Positions 7,917 to 15,852 of a DNA stretch of 64,000 bases are shown here, piece after piece (position 1 is the first letter of the stretch; each line of letters begins with the position of its first letter). Location of the stretch: assembly GCF_002222615.2 (NCBI RefSeq), contig NZ_CP022412.2, positions 372,001-436,000 on the forward strand, written 5' to 3'. Origin of the DNA: Bacteroides caccae (GTDB lineage: Bacteria > Bacteroidota > Bacteroidia > Bacteroidales > Bacteroidaceae). Position numbers and translations under genes: made by a program. The notes under the pieces were generated by a model that was given only the letters and a program-made list of their open reading frames with translations, was not told where the DNA came from and did no database searches.

Positions 7917-8933
7917 TTATTTTTCTACTTCTACTTCCACGCCATTCGCCAAACGTGCCTGACCGGCAACGACTACCTGCGAATTATTGGGCACACCGGA
8001 TTTCAACTCATACTCCGTTCCCATACGTCTACCCAGCTCTACCTTATTATAAGATACTTTGCCGTCTTTGTAAACATACACATAACGGTCACCTGAACCG
8101 GCTTGCTTCACGATAGCAAGATCGGGAACAACGACATTGTCGGCCGTACCGAAGTTTAGCGTTGCACGGGCAAACATTCCCGGACGAACACGCTGATCTC
8201 TGTTGTCCAGCTTGATCTCTATCGGGAAAGTACGGGTTGCAGCGTCGATAGTCGGATAAATCAGATTAATGGTACCTTTAAATATCTCGTCACCGTATAC
8301 ATCCAGTTTTACATCTACCGGCTCACCTTTCTTCACTTGCGTGAAGTAGCTCTCAGATACATTAATCATGAGTTTCACCGGAGTGATCTGTTCTACTACC
8401 AGCACAGGATTTCCACCGCTATACATATCTCCGTTGTCATAGTTGCGGGCTGTGACAACCCCATTAATAGGACTTACTAAAGAAGTGTTTTCCAACAGAT
8501 TCTTATAGGCTGTGCGCTGTACGTCGAGCTGCATTTTCGAAGCATCCCATTCTGATTTGGATGCACCGCCGACCTTGTACAGTTCGTCCATACGGTTGAA
8601 TTCTATTTCCTGATTGTCCAGTTGCAATTTTGTCTGTTTCAGATTGGCTGCGTCCATTTGTACCAATTTCTGACCTTTGGATACACGGTCGCCCACTTCT
8701 ACAAAAATCTGGTCGATACGCACAGGAGATGAAGGTGCGATGTTGTTCTTCGCTTCCGCCTCTACTGTTGCCGTATATTCCTGAATCTGGTCTACGGGAC
8801 GGGCTTTCACATCGGCCACCTTTACTTTGGGCTTCTCAACCACGTGTTCCGTAGCAGCTTTATCTTTTCCACCCGTACATGAGCCCATAACCACGGTTAA
8901 CAGCAGGGCTACTAATTGGATACTTTTTTTCAT
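7917..8933 (-). CDS. Periplasmic adaptor (membrane fusion) lipoprotein of RND pump
   Basis: The 338-residue product has a lipoprotein signal peptide: after MKKSIQLVALLLTVV comes the lipobox MGSC, with Cys19 as the lipidation site. The body follows the HlyD/AcrA layout: a first barrel-sandwich half (VEAEAKNNIAPSSPVRI), a helical hairpin (NLKQTKLQLDNQEIEFNRMD), a second lipoyl half (NTSLVSPINGVVTARNYDNG) and a C-terminal beta-barrel with GRRMGTEYELKSG. The hairpin is short. It bridges the permease and the outer-membrane channel in the periplasm. The gap to the permease gene is 29 bp and to tolC 34 bp, consistent with one operon. Confidence 0.92.
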   Translation of the reverse strand: MKKSIQLVALLLTVVMGSCTGGKDKAATEHVVEKPKVKVADVKARPVDQIQEYTATVEAEAKNNIAPSSPVRIDQIFVEVGDRVSKGQKLVQMDAANLKQTKLQLDNQEIEFNRMDELYKVGGASKSEWDASKMQLDVQRTAYKNLLENTSLVSPINGVVTARNYDNGDMYSGGNPVLVVEQITPVKLMINVSESYFTQVKKGEPVDVKLDVYGDEIFKGTINLIYPTIDAATRTFPIEIKLDNRDQRVRPGMFARATLNFGTADNVVVPDLAIVKQAGSGDRYVYVYKDGKVSYNKVELGRRMGTEYELKSGVPNNSQVVVAGQARLANGVEVEVEK

Positions 8934-8967
8934 ATTCCTTAGTTGTAATTTTTTTAGTTGTCTATCT

Positions 8968-10314
8968 TTATTCTTTTCCTAGCACCTTATCGAGATCTGC
9001 CTTAGCAATCAGATAATCATAAATGGATTGGTTATAAGTGAGTTGAGCCTGAGTCAGAGATACTTGCGAACTGTTCAGTTCGAGCACTGTACCCTTACCG
9101 ACATCGTAGCGTTTGCCGGCAATCAGTACCGCCTTCTCAGCCTGCATCACGTTTTCCTTGTTACTGACCACCTGCTCAGAGCTGGCAGCCATGTTGTTGC
9201 GGTAACTTACGATTTCCATATTCAGTTTTCTTTCCGTGTCAATGCGGTTCCAATCGAGTTGGCGCATCTGGATACGGGCAAATTTTACTTTCGTAAAGTT
9301 GCTTGCTTTGTACAAAGGAATGCTCAAGTTGAACATCAGGCTGGAACTATTACTCCAATTATACTCGAAGAAGTTAATATTCGGGTTGTACAAGGACTGA
9401 TAGTTATATGAGAAACTCATCGACAACGTAGGGATAAAACTTGATTTTGCGACCTTCAAGCTCTTCTCCAACATTTTCATGTTCAAGTCCAACTGCTTCA
9501 TGGTAGTGTTATTCTCCAATCCGACTTCTTCATCCTTCAGTTGATTGGCAAATACAGCCGTTTCATAATTCGTCAGACTGTCTTCTGTTTTAAGTTCTAC
9601 GTCGGCGGTAATTCCCATTAACACTTTCAACTGCAACTTTGCCAGAGTCACCCCATTGGCTGCTGAAATCACATTCGGCTTAATGCTGCGCATCTGTACC
9701 TCAGCACTGATCTTATCATATTCACTCACTGCGCCTTGCTCATATTTGGCATTGACGATGTTAAAGTTGTCTTCCGCCAGTTTGTAGCTTCCCAGAAGCA
9801 CGTTGTAGCTATCTTGTGCAAGCATCAGTTGATAATAGGCTTTACTTACCTGATTCACCAAATCCAGTTTGGAAGCACGCGACTTCTCTACTGCCAGTTC
9901 GATATCCGTCTTTGTCATCGACATTGTCCGATAGACAGCCGGTGCAAACAAAGGCAGGTTAATGCTTAGTCCGGCATTGGCGGTGTTCGTTCCGTCCTGC
10001 CCCATTTTGAACGACATATCGTTCAGCTTCATTTCAGCCGCTTTAATCGTATGGTCCAGCGAACCAGCGATGCTTGCTTCAGGCAGCAGACTTTGCCACG
10101 CTTCTTTGCCGGCTACTTTTTTCAAAGCAATTTCTTCTGCCGCCACCTTCATCGTAGGATTCTCATCCAACGCAATTGTTAAGGCTTTGTCCAAGGTTAA
10201 GGTCAGTGTGTCCTTCGCCGCTTGTGCGTTTTGCGCTTTTGCAATGCCAAATGCGCAAAGTGCAACAGTTGCCAGAAGTATCTTCCTACCTGTCAGTCTC
10301 TTCATTCTGTTCAT
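8968..10314 (-). CDS. TolC-family outer membrane efflux channel
   Basis: This is a 448-residue outer-membrane factor with signal peptide (KILLATVALCAFGIAKAQ). It has the two-fold OEP repeat: long amphipathic helices rich in Ala, Gln, Leu and Asn. Typical signatures are ALDENPTMKVAAEEIALKK near the N-terminus and YDVGKGTVLELNSSQVSLTQ in the second repeat. It forms the trimeric exit duct for the adjacent RND pump. It lies second in the operon, after tetR. An alternative ATG at 10305 is possible (MKRLTG). Confidence 0.93.
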   Translation of the reverse strand: MNRMKRLTGRKILLATVALCAFGIAKAQNAQAAKDTLTLTLDKALTIALDENPTMKVAAEEIALKKVAGKEAWQSLLPEASIAGSLDHTIKAAEMKLNDMSFKMGQDGTNTANAGLSINLPLFAPAVYRTMSMTKTDIELAVEKSRASKLDLVNQVSKAYYQLMLAQDSYNVLLGSYKLAEDNFNIVNAKYEQGAVSEYDKISAEVQMRSIKPNVISAANGVTLAKLQLKVLMGITADVELKTEDSLTNYETAVFANQLKDEEVGLENNTTMKQLDLNMKMLEKSLKVAKSSFIPTLSMSFSYNYQSLYNPNINFFEYNWSNSSSLMFNLSIPLYKASNFTKVKFARIQMRQLDWNRIDTERKLNMEIVSYRNNMAASSEQVVSNKENVMQAEKAVLIAGKRYDVGKGTVLELNSSQVSLTQAQLTYNQSIYDYLIAKADLDKVLGKE

Positions 10315-10370
10315 AAAACTAGTTTCTAATTGATCTTTTAGTTGTTTGTCTCCGGAACCTCATCGGTCGC

Positions 10371-11015
10371 TTATTCTATGCGGTTCCTACGATATTCTGA
10401 TATAAAATCTTCCAGTACTTTCGCGCCTTTCTCCGTAGAGATGCCGCGTATATAGGTAAACATAATAGACTCATACACCTCTATAAAGGAATATTCGTTG
10501 CATACATCCGTATTCAACAGCACATCGAACTGCTCGCGTACCAGCAAATTGACGATTGCAAAGTTGACATCCGAACGGAAAATGCCTTGCTCCACTCCCA
10601 ACATAAAAAAGGACATGGTTTTCTCCGAATCACTCTCGCTGCGCTCTTTCATCATATTATATACCTTCGGATACTTCTTGATGTCTTCAAAAAAACGCTT
10701 GTTCGTCTTATGAAACATCTCAATACTCTTTTGGAATACGGCAAGTATCACTTCCAACACATTGTGGGACTGCTCATAAACTTCCTGTAAATACCGGTCT
10801 CTTTCTGCCTGCACCGTCAGTATACAATCCTTCAGCAACGATTCCTTATCTACAAAAACTTCATAAAGCGTACGTTTGGAGATACCTAATGCTGCTGCAA
10901 TATCATCCATCGTAATACTCTTAATGCCTTTTGTAGTAAAAGCCTCTGTTGCCGTTGCTATAATCCGTTCTTTCAACTCCGCCCGTTGGGAAGCGTCTTT
11001 TCCATGTTCTGTCAT
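10371..11015 (-). CDS. TetR/AcrR family transcriptional regulator
   Basis: The 214-residue product has a classic TetR N-terminal helix-turn-helix, with TATEAFTTKGIKSITMDDIA followed by LGISKRTLYEVFVDKESLL, at about residues 18-65. A helical ligand-binding and dimerisation domain follows, ending with a basic tail (EYRRNRIE). It is the first gene of the efflux operon, 56 bp before tolC on the same strand, so it probably represses its own promoter and the pump until a ligand binds. A -7 box lies at 11082-11089, and a dyad at 11140-11154 could be an operator. The ligand is unknown. Confidence 0.92.
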   Translation of the reverse strand: MTEHGKDASQRAELKERIIATATEAFTTKGIKSITMDDIAAALGISKRTLYEVFVDKESLLKDCILTVQAERDRYLQEVYEQSHNVLEVILAVFQKSIEMFHKTNKRFFEDIKKYPKVYNMMKERSESDSEKTMSFFMLGVEQGIFRSDVNFAIVNLLVREQFDVLLNTDVCNEYSFIEVYESIMFTYIRGISTEKGAKVLEDFISEYRRNRIE

Positions 11016-11081
11016 CGTTCGTTTTCTATTTCATTATAATCCAGTTTTCTGTTTTCCCTTGCATCGGGAGGAAAAACGGAA

Positions 11082-11089
11082 CAAAGATA
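11082..11089 (-). promoter_or_regulatory. -7 box of the tetR-efflux operon
   Basis: The minus strand reads TATCTTTG, an exact match to TAnnTTTG, 66 bases before the tetR start. No clear -33 element is present at the usual spacing. Confidence 0.55.
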
Positions 11090-11139
11090 TATAGAAAACT
11101 CAATTAAGAAATCAAGTTTCCATTTATTTGTAGCCCATT

Positions 11140-11154
11140 TGATAAATATTATCA
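11140..11154. promoter_or_regulatory. Dyad upstream of tetR promoter, possible operator
   Basis: TGATAA-ATA-TTATCA is an inverted repeat with 6-bp arms and a 3-bp centre, located about 50 bp upstream of the -7 box. The 15-bp size suits a TetR-type operator, but it is A/T-rich, may be chance, and lies farther upstream than usual for repression. Confidence 0.25.
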
Positions 11155-11278
11155 TTCGTTGGACAGAAATGAAAACAAGTGTTAAGAGGAAATACGGACC
11201 AAACACAGCACAAAGATAAAGAGGAAGGAGATGCGAGGTAAAGTTTTATCGGTATCGGAAGGGGTACACCCGACAAAA

Positions 11279-11316
11279 GCCGGATAAATGTCGATTAAAA
11301 TCGACACTCATCCGGC
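11279..11316 (-). terminator. Surviving terminator of the hut unit
   Basis: Two stacked perfect stems, GCCGGAT/ATCCGGC (11279-11285 with 11310-11316) and TGTCGAT/ATCGACA (11289-11295 with 11300-11306), are separated by a symmetric 3-nt internal loop and closed by a 4-nt loop. On the minus strand it is followed by TTTTG. It sits 50 bases after the stop of the hutH fragment, where the terminator of a former hut operon would be expected. Confidence 0.75.
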
Positions 11317-11366
11317 AACAGCAGTCACCATTATTAACGATAAGGTGGAAAAGGGTCTGTTTATTG

Positions 11367-11744
11367 TCAGTATTCAAACTTTGTCCTTTTCAGAAAAGCG
11401 ACTGTTTTATGTATTTCTTTGTACACCACGATATCATCTTTCACAAAAGGTACTTCTTTCCGGCAGGTATGGAGGAAATGCTCCAGAAGCGGTGACGTTT
11501 TCAACGGACGGCGGAAGTCGACACCTTGTGCGGCGTTCATCAGTTCAATGGCAAGGATAGGTTCGAGGTCGTCCATTACCTTATAGAAAATCATAGGAAA
11601 TGGCAAGCGACAGGTCGTGGAAGTTACCGCCGGAGATAACTTGGCCTGCACCGGAACAAGTGTGTAGCCACGGTCGTGAGTTCTCCGTATACCTTCTACA
11701 AAATCCGGATAAGGAGGTAGTGTATTGCCAAGAGTTATCTTCAT
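11367..11744 (-). pseudogene. Fused remnant of hutU (5' end) and hutH (internal and 3' pieces)
   Basis: The 125-codon open frame is a chimera. Its first ~39 residues (LPPYPDFVEGIRR, then DRGYTL) resemble the N-terminus of urocanate hydratase (HutU). Its last ~75 residues (ILAIELMNAAQGVDFRRP, KEVPFVKDD) resemble the C-terminus of histidine ammonia-lyase (HutH). Between them, in another frame (about 11581-11640), lies QVISGGNFH, the HutH signature, which normally sits well before the C-terminus. So the middle is a third, frame-shifted piece. The simplest reading is a histidine-utilisation operon, hutU first and hutH last on this strand, that lost its interior by deletion. The remaining protein lacks both active sites and should not be functional, although the open frame could still be translated. 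Confidence 0.75.
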
Positions 11745-11942
11745 AATAAGCAGAATTAAAGACTACAAACTGTAAGCAATACAGTTTGATAACTCTCCGC
11801 AATGTAGGAAAAAAGAAAGTAAAAGACAAGGGAAATGATGGATTTATTATCAGAAAGGTATTATACCTCATATATGGCGTACCGGAACCGCCTTATCATA
11901 AATCGTACCACAACCGATAGCTATGGCAAAGAATCCTCTGCC
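11745..11942. other. Gap with stem-loop upstream of the hut remnant
   Basis: An 8-bp perfect hairpin CAAACTGT/ACAGTTTG (11766-11773 with 11781-11788) lies in what would have been the hutU leader. Nearer 11943 a short minus-strand frame directly after the next gene's stop reads GRGFFAIAIGCGTIYDKAVP before a stop, which looks protein-like and may be another decayed fragment. I see no intact gene. Confidence 0.4.
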
Positions 11943-12587
11943 CTATTTCTCTTGACTATCACGTAGTTTTAGCAAATAGTCGAATGTGTCTTTTGCCTCC
12001 TGGCTGTCTTCCTTCAGGTAAGCTTGTTTCCATTCCGGGTACTTATCCAATATTTGAAGCATCTTATCTTTTCCGAGAAATTCAATCTTGCCCGTTTCCC
12101 CATTCAGTTCATAACAAACGCGTTTGGTCACCAAGCTCGAAGCGGCAAGGGCGTCACCGATATTTCCTCCGAGTTTTACATCGTCGTCTTCTACAAAATT
12201 GCCACCGATAACTGATCCCAAAGGCATGGCACAGAAGTAGATATTCTTGCCTAACTGAACTGCCGGAGCATACCATGCCCCAAAACGCAGTTTCTTATAG
12301 CGCAACTTGCGACAGTTCAAATATAAATCTCCTTCTTCACTTCGCACTGCAAAACAACGTTTCTTCAAGCGGCGGCACATAGACTCATCATCGCCTGCCG
12401 TTATACGGTAGTCAGCCCCGCCTGTCAATACGATCTGATTTCTGGAACGTTTCTCCACACGTAGCACTGCTATGGTGTCTCCATTTTGAGCAAGCAACTC
12501 TTTCAAGTTGGAATAGATAATATTCTGCGCAATCAACGGGAGGCCAATCACGCTCATCAACAGCCATAAGATACATCTTTTTTTCAT
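11943..12587 (-). CDS. Secreted hypothetical protein
   Basis: This is a 214-residue protein with a signal peptide (MKKRCILWLLMSVIGLPLIAQ), so it is probably periplasmic or surface-associated. The start is set at ATG 12587 because a strong AAAGGAGG ribosome-binding site lies just before it; a longer upstream extension of the frame lacks this. The mature part begins NIIYSNLKELLAQNGDTIAV and is rich in Lys/Arg and beta-prone stretches, with several Cys. No catalytic motif is recognised. It resembles the many small Bacteroides-specific exported proteins of unknown function. It stands alone between the hut scar and the inverted-repeat element. Confidence 0.75.
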   Translation of the reverse strand: MKKRCILWLLMSVIGLPLIAQNIIYSNLKELLAQNGDTIAVLRVEKRSRNQIVLTGGADYRITAGDDESMCRRLKKRCFAVRSEEGDLYLNCRKLRYKKLRFGAWYAPAVQLGKNIYFCAMPLGSVIGGNFVEDDDVKLGGNIGDALAASSLVTKRVCYELNGETGKIEFLGKDKMLQILDKYPEWKQAYLKEDSQEAKDTFDYLLKLRDSQEK

Positions 12588-12683
12588 AAGCCTTCCTCCT
12601 TTCCTTTCTAACGCCTTTTCGAGTGGAAAGTTATACATTTTAGCGGATAAATGCAAGGACAGAAAAAGAAATATTGAAAAAAA

Positions 12684-12915
12684 GGGTTCTTCTTCAAATT
12701 TGATGGTAATTTAGCCAGTCGGTGGTATCTTCATTCTCCTCCTTCCGGAAGGAGGAGTACCCGTAGGGGGAGGTGGTAGGTAAACACATAATTCGTTTAT
12801 TATCAACCCTGTGCATCTACCTGCCGCCTCGACTTTCAGCCCCCTTCCTTCCCCCAAAAGAGGAATGAAGATACCACCGACTTGCTAAATTACCATCAAA
12901 TTTGAAAAAGAGCCC
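12684..12915. repeat. 232-bp MITE-like element with 53-bp near-perfect inverted arms
   Basis: The left arm (12684-12736) and right arm (12863-12915) are reverse complements. The central 44 bp (TTCAAATTTGATGG... to ...TCTTCATTC) differ at one position, and two more mismatches fall in the outer 9 bp. The interior holds the palindrome CTCCTTCCGGAAGGAG (12738-12753) and G-rich and C-rich tracts that partly pair with each other (GGAGGTGGTAGGT against CTACCTGCCGCCTC). The whole element can therefore fold into one long hairpin. It has no coding capacity. The flanks carry A-runs on both sides, so a target duplication cannot be called. It is either a non-autonomous mobile element or a long processed hairpin. 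Confidence 0.75.
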
Positions 12916-12935
12916 CCAAAAAAGTAACTGAATAC

Positions 12936-12966
12936 TTGACTTTGCCTTCCTGATGTGTTATCTTTG
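12936..12966 (+). promoter_or_regulatory. Bacteroides-type promoter with no ORF close downstream
   Basis: TTGAC (12936-12940) and TATCTTTG (12959-12966, exact TAnnTTTG) are separated by about 18-20 bp. Transcription would start near 12972. The only close downstream object is a hairpin with a T-run at 13008-13037, which suggests a short RNA rather than an mRNA. Confidence 0.65.
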
Positions 12967-12972
12967 TATCTG

Positions 12973-13038
12973 TTATTACAAAATATATTTCTATTTAATA
13001 TGCAGGTAAAGGGGAAGCAGTGTATTCTCCCTTTTTTT
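12973..13038 (+). ncRNA. Putative small RNA of about 65 nt
   Basis: The unit is bounded by a strong promoter and an intrinsic terminator-like hairpin (AAGGGGAA against TTCTCCCTT with one bulge, 13009-13031, then a T7 run within 13031-13038). The 5' part is A/U-rich and the 3' end G/C-richer. A 42-codon frame without a Shine-Dalgarno starts inside it (ATG 13000) and would run through the terminator to 13128, so an RNA product is more likely than a peptide. No known RNA family is recognised. Confidence 0.4.
13008..13037 (+). terminator. Terminator of the putative small RNA
   Basis: A GC-containing hairpin with a one-base bulge and loop of about 7 is immediately followed by seven T residues on the plus strand. 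Confidence 0.55.
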
Positions 13039-13088
13039 ATGTCTGATCGTGCCGAAAGAAGAAATCACCTTTTGTTTTTGAGGAAATG

Positions 13089-13242
13089 CAGGCTCTATTT
13101 TTATAAAACGGAGGCTCTGTTCGGGTGAAACAGAGGCTTCGTTTTACTAAAACACAGGCTCAACATTCATTAAGCGTGGGGTTAGCACTCCCAAAGCGTA
13201 GGTTTAGTCCCCGTAAAGCGTAGGGTTAGCTCTCATAAGTCG
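13089..13242. repeat. Seven imperfect tandem repeats of exactly 22 bp
   Basis: Units begin at 13089, 13111, 13133, 13155, 13177, 13199 and 13221, each 22 bp with no spacer indels. Across all seven, positions 3-4 are GG, position 6 is T, position 18 is A and position 21 is C; positions 2 (A), 16 (T) and 19 (A) hold in six of seven. The conserved part spans the unit junction (about AARCG-NAGGYTYAG), alternating with roughly 8 variable bases. The period is not a multiple of three and the frames are broken, so this is not a coding repeat. There are no identical repeats with unique spacers, so it is not a CRISPR. Confidence 0.8.
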
Positions 13243-13398
13243 CGAAATTGGCTTTGCTATTCCTGCATCGAGGATTTACGAGAGCTGAATGCATCATCCG
13301 GCAGCTCTCATTTTCGCTTCCTATTCGCTTTGCGTTAATAAACAGTAAATCTGCTCTTGACAAAAACAAGCTCATAGCCTGTCCGTTGTTAAATATAT

Positions 13399-13406
13399 TA
13401 CCTTTG
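13399..13406 (+). promoter_or_regulatory. -7 box for the mutS-like gene
   Basis: TACCTTTG matches TAnnTTTG exactly and lies 22 bases before the ATG at 13429, which leaves a short leader. The -33 region is weak. Confidence 0.55.
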
Positions 13407-13428
13407 CGCAAAAAGTATCAAAGCAATT

Positions 13429-15243
13429 ATGGAGAAACTGGAAAATATAATCTCAACCTATCAGCAAATTATTCAAGAGTCGGAACAAGCTCTTCAGAGG
13501 GCCCGGAAACGCATCTATTATATCAGCCTTCTACGCCTTGTGCTATTTGTAGAAGCCATAGCGGCAGCCTTTATCTTCTGGAGCGACGGCTGGTTATCTC
13601 TTTTCGTCTTTGCCATTCTGCCTTTTATATCATTTATCTGGCTGGTAAAACGACATAATCTCTGGTTTTACCGGAAAGATTATCTGAAAAAGAAAATAGA
13701 AATCAACGAACAGGAGTTACGGGCCATTCAATATGATTTTTCCGATTTCGACAGCGGAAATGAATATATCGACCCTGCGCATCTCTATACTTATGACTTG
13801 GATGTATTCGGCGATTATTCGCTTTTCCAATATATCAACCGTACTTCAACGCCTGTCGGCAAGCAGCATCTGGCTGATTGGTTCAACGCACATCTGGAAC
13901 TAAAAGAATCGATCGAACAACGCCAGGAGGCTATCCGGGAATTATCAACCGATCTGGAATACCGGCAACAAATCCGTCTGTTCGGATTACTTTATAAAGG
14001 AAAACCTGCCGATACCAACGAAATCAGGGAATGGGCGGGAAGCCCCAGCTATTACCGGAAGCATACGCTACTGCGTATCATCCCGACAGTAGTTAGCATC
14101 ATCAACCTTATATGCATAGGTTCGGCCATTGTAGGAATTCTTCCTGCCACCGTACCCGGAGGTGTGTTTTTTTGTTTCGTCATTTTCAGTTCTATCTTTT
14201 CTAAAGGTATCACAAAACTGCAAGCAACTTACGGCAAAAAATTGCAAATCCTCTCTACTTACGCCGACCAAATTCTTCTCACAGAGAAAAAGGAAATGAA
14301 CAGCCCTGTTCTGCAACAGCTCAAAACGGAACTTACAAGCCAGAATCAAACAGCTTCCCAGGCAGTCCGCCAACTATCGAAACTGATGAACGCGCTCGAT
14401 CAACGCAGTAACCTGTTAATGAGTACAATCCTCAACGGACTTATTTTTTGGGAACTGCGCCAAGTAATGCGAATCGAGAAATGGAAAGAAACTCATGCTT
14501 CCGACCTCCCCCGCTGGATAGAAACAATCGGAGAAATCGACGCCTACTGCTCTTTAGCAACGTTTACATACAATCATCCGGATTATATCTTCCCCAAAAT
14601 CAGCTCTCAATCCTTTCATCTGCGAGCCGAAGCTTTGGGTCATCCACTTATGAACCGCAACAAATGTGTGCGAAACGGAATAGATATCGACAAGCGTCCT
14701 TTCTTTATCATCATAACCGGCGCCAACATGGCCGGTAAAAGTACTTACCTGCGTACCGTAGGCATCAATTATCTTTTAGCCTGCATAGGTGCACCGGTTT
14801 GGGCAAAGCAAATGGAAATATATCCGGCACGCCTCGTCACCAGCCTTCGTACAAGCGACTCACTCACCGATAACGAGTCTTACTTCTTCGCAGAACTCAA
14901 ACGTCTGAAACTAATCATTGACAAACTCGAAGCAGGAGAGGAACTTTTCATCATCCTTGATGAAATATTGAAAGGCACCAACTCTATGGATAAACAAAAA
15001 GGCTCTTTCGCTCTCATCAAGCAGTTTATGAATATGAACGCCAACGGTATCATAGCTACTCACGACCTTCTGCTCGGCACCTTGATAGAATCCTTCCCAC
15101 AGAATATCCGTAACTACTGTTTCGAAGCGGACATCACGAACAACGAACTCACCTTCTCTTATCAAATGAGAAACGGAGTCGCCCAAAATATGAACGCTTG
15201 TTTCTTAATGAAAAAAATGGGGATCGCCGTCATTGACGACTAA
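13429..15243 (+). CDS. Membrane-anchored MutS-like ATPase
   Basis: This 604-residue protein joins hydrophobic segments to a MutS domain V ATPase. Hydrophobic pairs lie at about 33-75 and 216-260. The C-terminal half has Walker A GANMAGKST (431-439), Walker B with ILDE (Asp511, Glu512) and the N-x-S tract of KGTNSMDK, a signature-like TSDSLTDNESYFFAEL, and the His switch (ATHD, about 544-547). The mismatch-recognition domain I (Phe-X-Glu) of true MutS is missing, and the clamp and lever parts are short. It is therefore unlikely to start mismatch repair and is better described as a MutS-related protein of unknown role, with predicted membrane insertion. It is a single gene with its own promoter, convergent with the next gene. 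Confidence 0.85.
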   Translation: MEKLENIISTYQQIIQESEQALQRARKRIYYISLLRLVLFVEAIAAAFIFWSDGWLSLFVFAILPFISFIWLVKRHNLWFYRKDYLKKKIEINEQELRAIQYDFSDFDSGNEYIDPAHLYTYDLDVFGDYSLFQYINRTSTPVGKQHLADWFNAHLELKESIEQRQEAIRELSTDLEYRQQIRLFGLLYKGKPADTNEIREWAGSPSYYRKHTLLRIIPTVVSIINLICIGSAIVGILPATVPGGVFFCFVIFSSIFSKGITKLQATYGKKLQILSTYADQILLTEKKEMNSPVLQQLKTELTSQNQTASQAVRQLSKLMNALDQRSNLLMSTILNGLIFWELRQVMRIEKWKETHASDLPRWIETIGEIDAYCSLATFTYNHPDYIFPKISSQSFHLRAEALGHPLMNRNKCVRNGIDIDKRPFFIIITGANMAGKSTYLRTVGINYLLACIGAPVWAKQMEIYPARLVTSLRTSDSLTDNESYFFAELKRLKLIIDKLEAGEELFIILDEILKGTNSMDKQKGSFALIKQFMNMNANGIIATHDLLLGTLIESFPQNIRNYCFEADITNNELTFSYQMRNGVAQNMNACFLMKKMGIAVIDD

Positions 15244-15309
15244 TCCCCACTCTTTATCAAAAACTAAAGTTGTTCCTTCTTCTGTGTAACAATCTTAGCT
15301 CAACAGCTT

Positions 15310-15852
15310 CTAATTCAAATTACTTTTTGAAAGAAAAGCGACCACAGCCGATGCATCTTCATTAGTGAAATAATGCACTGATGTTATCGGCTGATAAGTA
15401 TAAGGTACAAACTGGAACAGCTGTACGGCAGCAAATTTCTTATCTTCAGAAAGAATTACGTCCATACGAATGTTCCCACTTGTTTCGCTCTTAATATCCG
15501 AATTAGCAGAGAACGAACCGGAATTTACGATATCAACCAACTTATCCATGTGCTTCAAATCAAAGAAGACACTGCGTTCCTTTGCAATACTTCCGGTCGG
15601 TAGATAAACAACTTCCTTTGACTTCCAGAAAAGACGGAAAATACCTACAAGGAATAGTCCCGTCCCGAACACCATTAAAGCCATACTTACAGTAGAGGAC
15701 CTATCTTCCAGTTCAAAAGTGGAAGCAAAAGCTAAAATACCCACCAACAACATGAATGAAGAGAATAAAACTCCGGAAATACTTGTACGCTTAGCGATAT
15801 CTGGATGTGAAGATGCGAATATAGTAGCATCAATAGTTTGAGTAGTTGCCAT
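15310..15852 (-). CDS. Small membrane protein, hypothetical
   Basis: This 180-residue protein has two hydrophobic segments (GVLFSSFMLLVGILAFAS at about 25-42 and VSMALMVFGTGLFLVGIF at about 55-72) and a soluble C-terminal half with SGNIRMDVILSEDKKFAAVQ and a Tyr/Pro-rich tract. No family is recognised. The C-terminal half probably sits in the cytoplasm or periplasm as one domain. It faces the mutS-like gene convergently with a 66-bp gap. Start ATG 15852; no strong ribosome-binding site is visible. Confidence 0.7.
   Translation of the reverse strand: MATTQTIDATIFASSHPDIAKRTSISGVLFSSFMLLVGILAFASTFELEDRSSTVSMALMVFGTGLFLVGIFRLFWKSKEVVYLPTGSIAKERSVFFDLKHMDKLVDIVNSGSFSANSDIKSETSGNIRMDVILSEDKKFAAVQLFQFVPYTYQPITSVHYFTNEDASAVVAFLSKSNLN

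Larger units (their letters stand above)
11016..11366. other. Intergenic region between tetR and the hut remnant
   Basis: This 351-bp stretch has no convincing gene. It holds the tetR promoter region (with the -7 box and dyad listed separately) and, near its right end, the terminator hairpin of the decayed hut unit. The short open frames across it have no recognisable features. Confidence 0.6.

Noticed and set aside
11012..11206. 64-codon minus-strand frame upstream of tetR
   Set aside because: Overlaps the tetR promoter and start, has no clear start signal and no domain; probably non-coding.
13000..13128. 42-codon frame starting inside the putative sRNA
   Set aside because: No Shine-Dalgarno, reads through a terminator and into the repeat array; no recognisable peptide features.
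13089..13242. Repeat array as a CRISPR
   Set aside because: Units are contiguous 22-bp imperfect copies with no unique spacers and no cas genes near.
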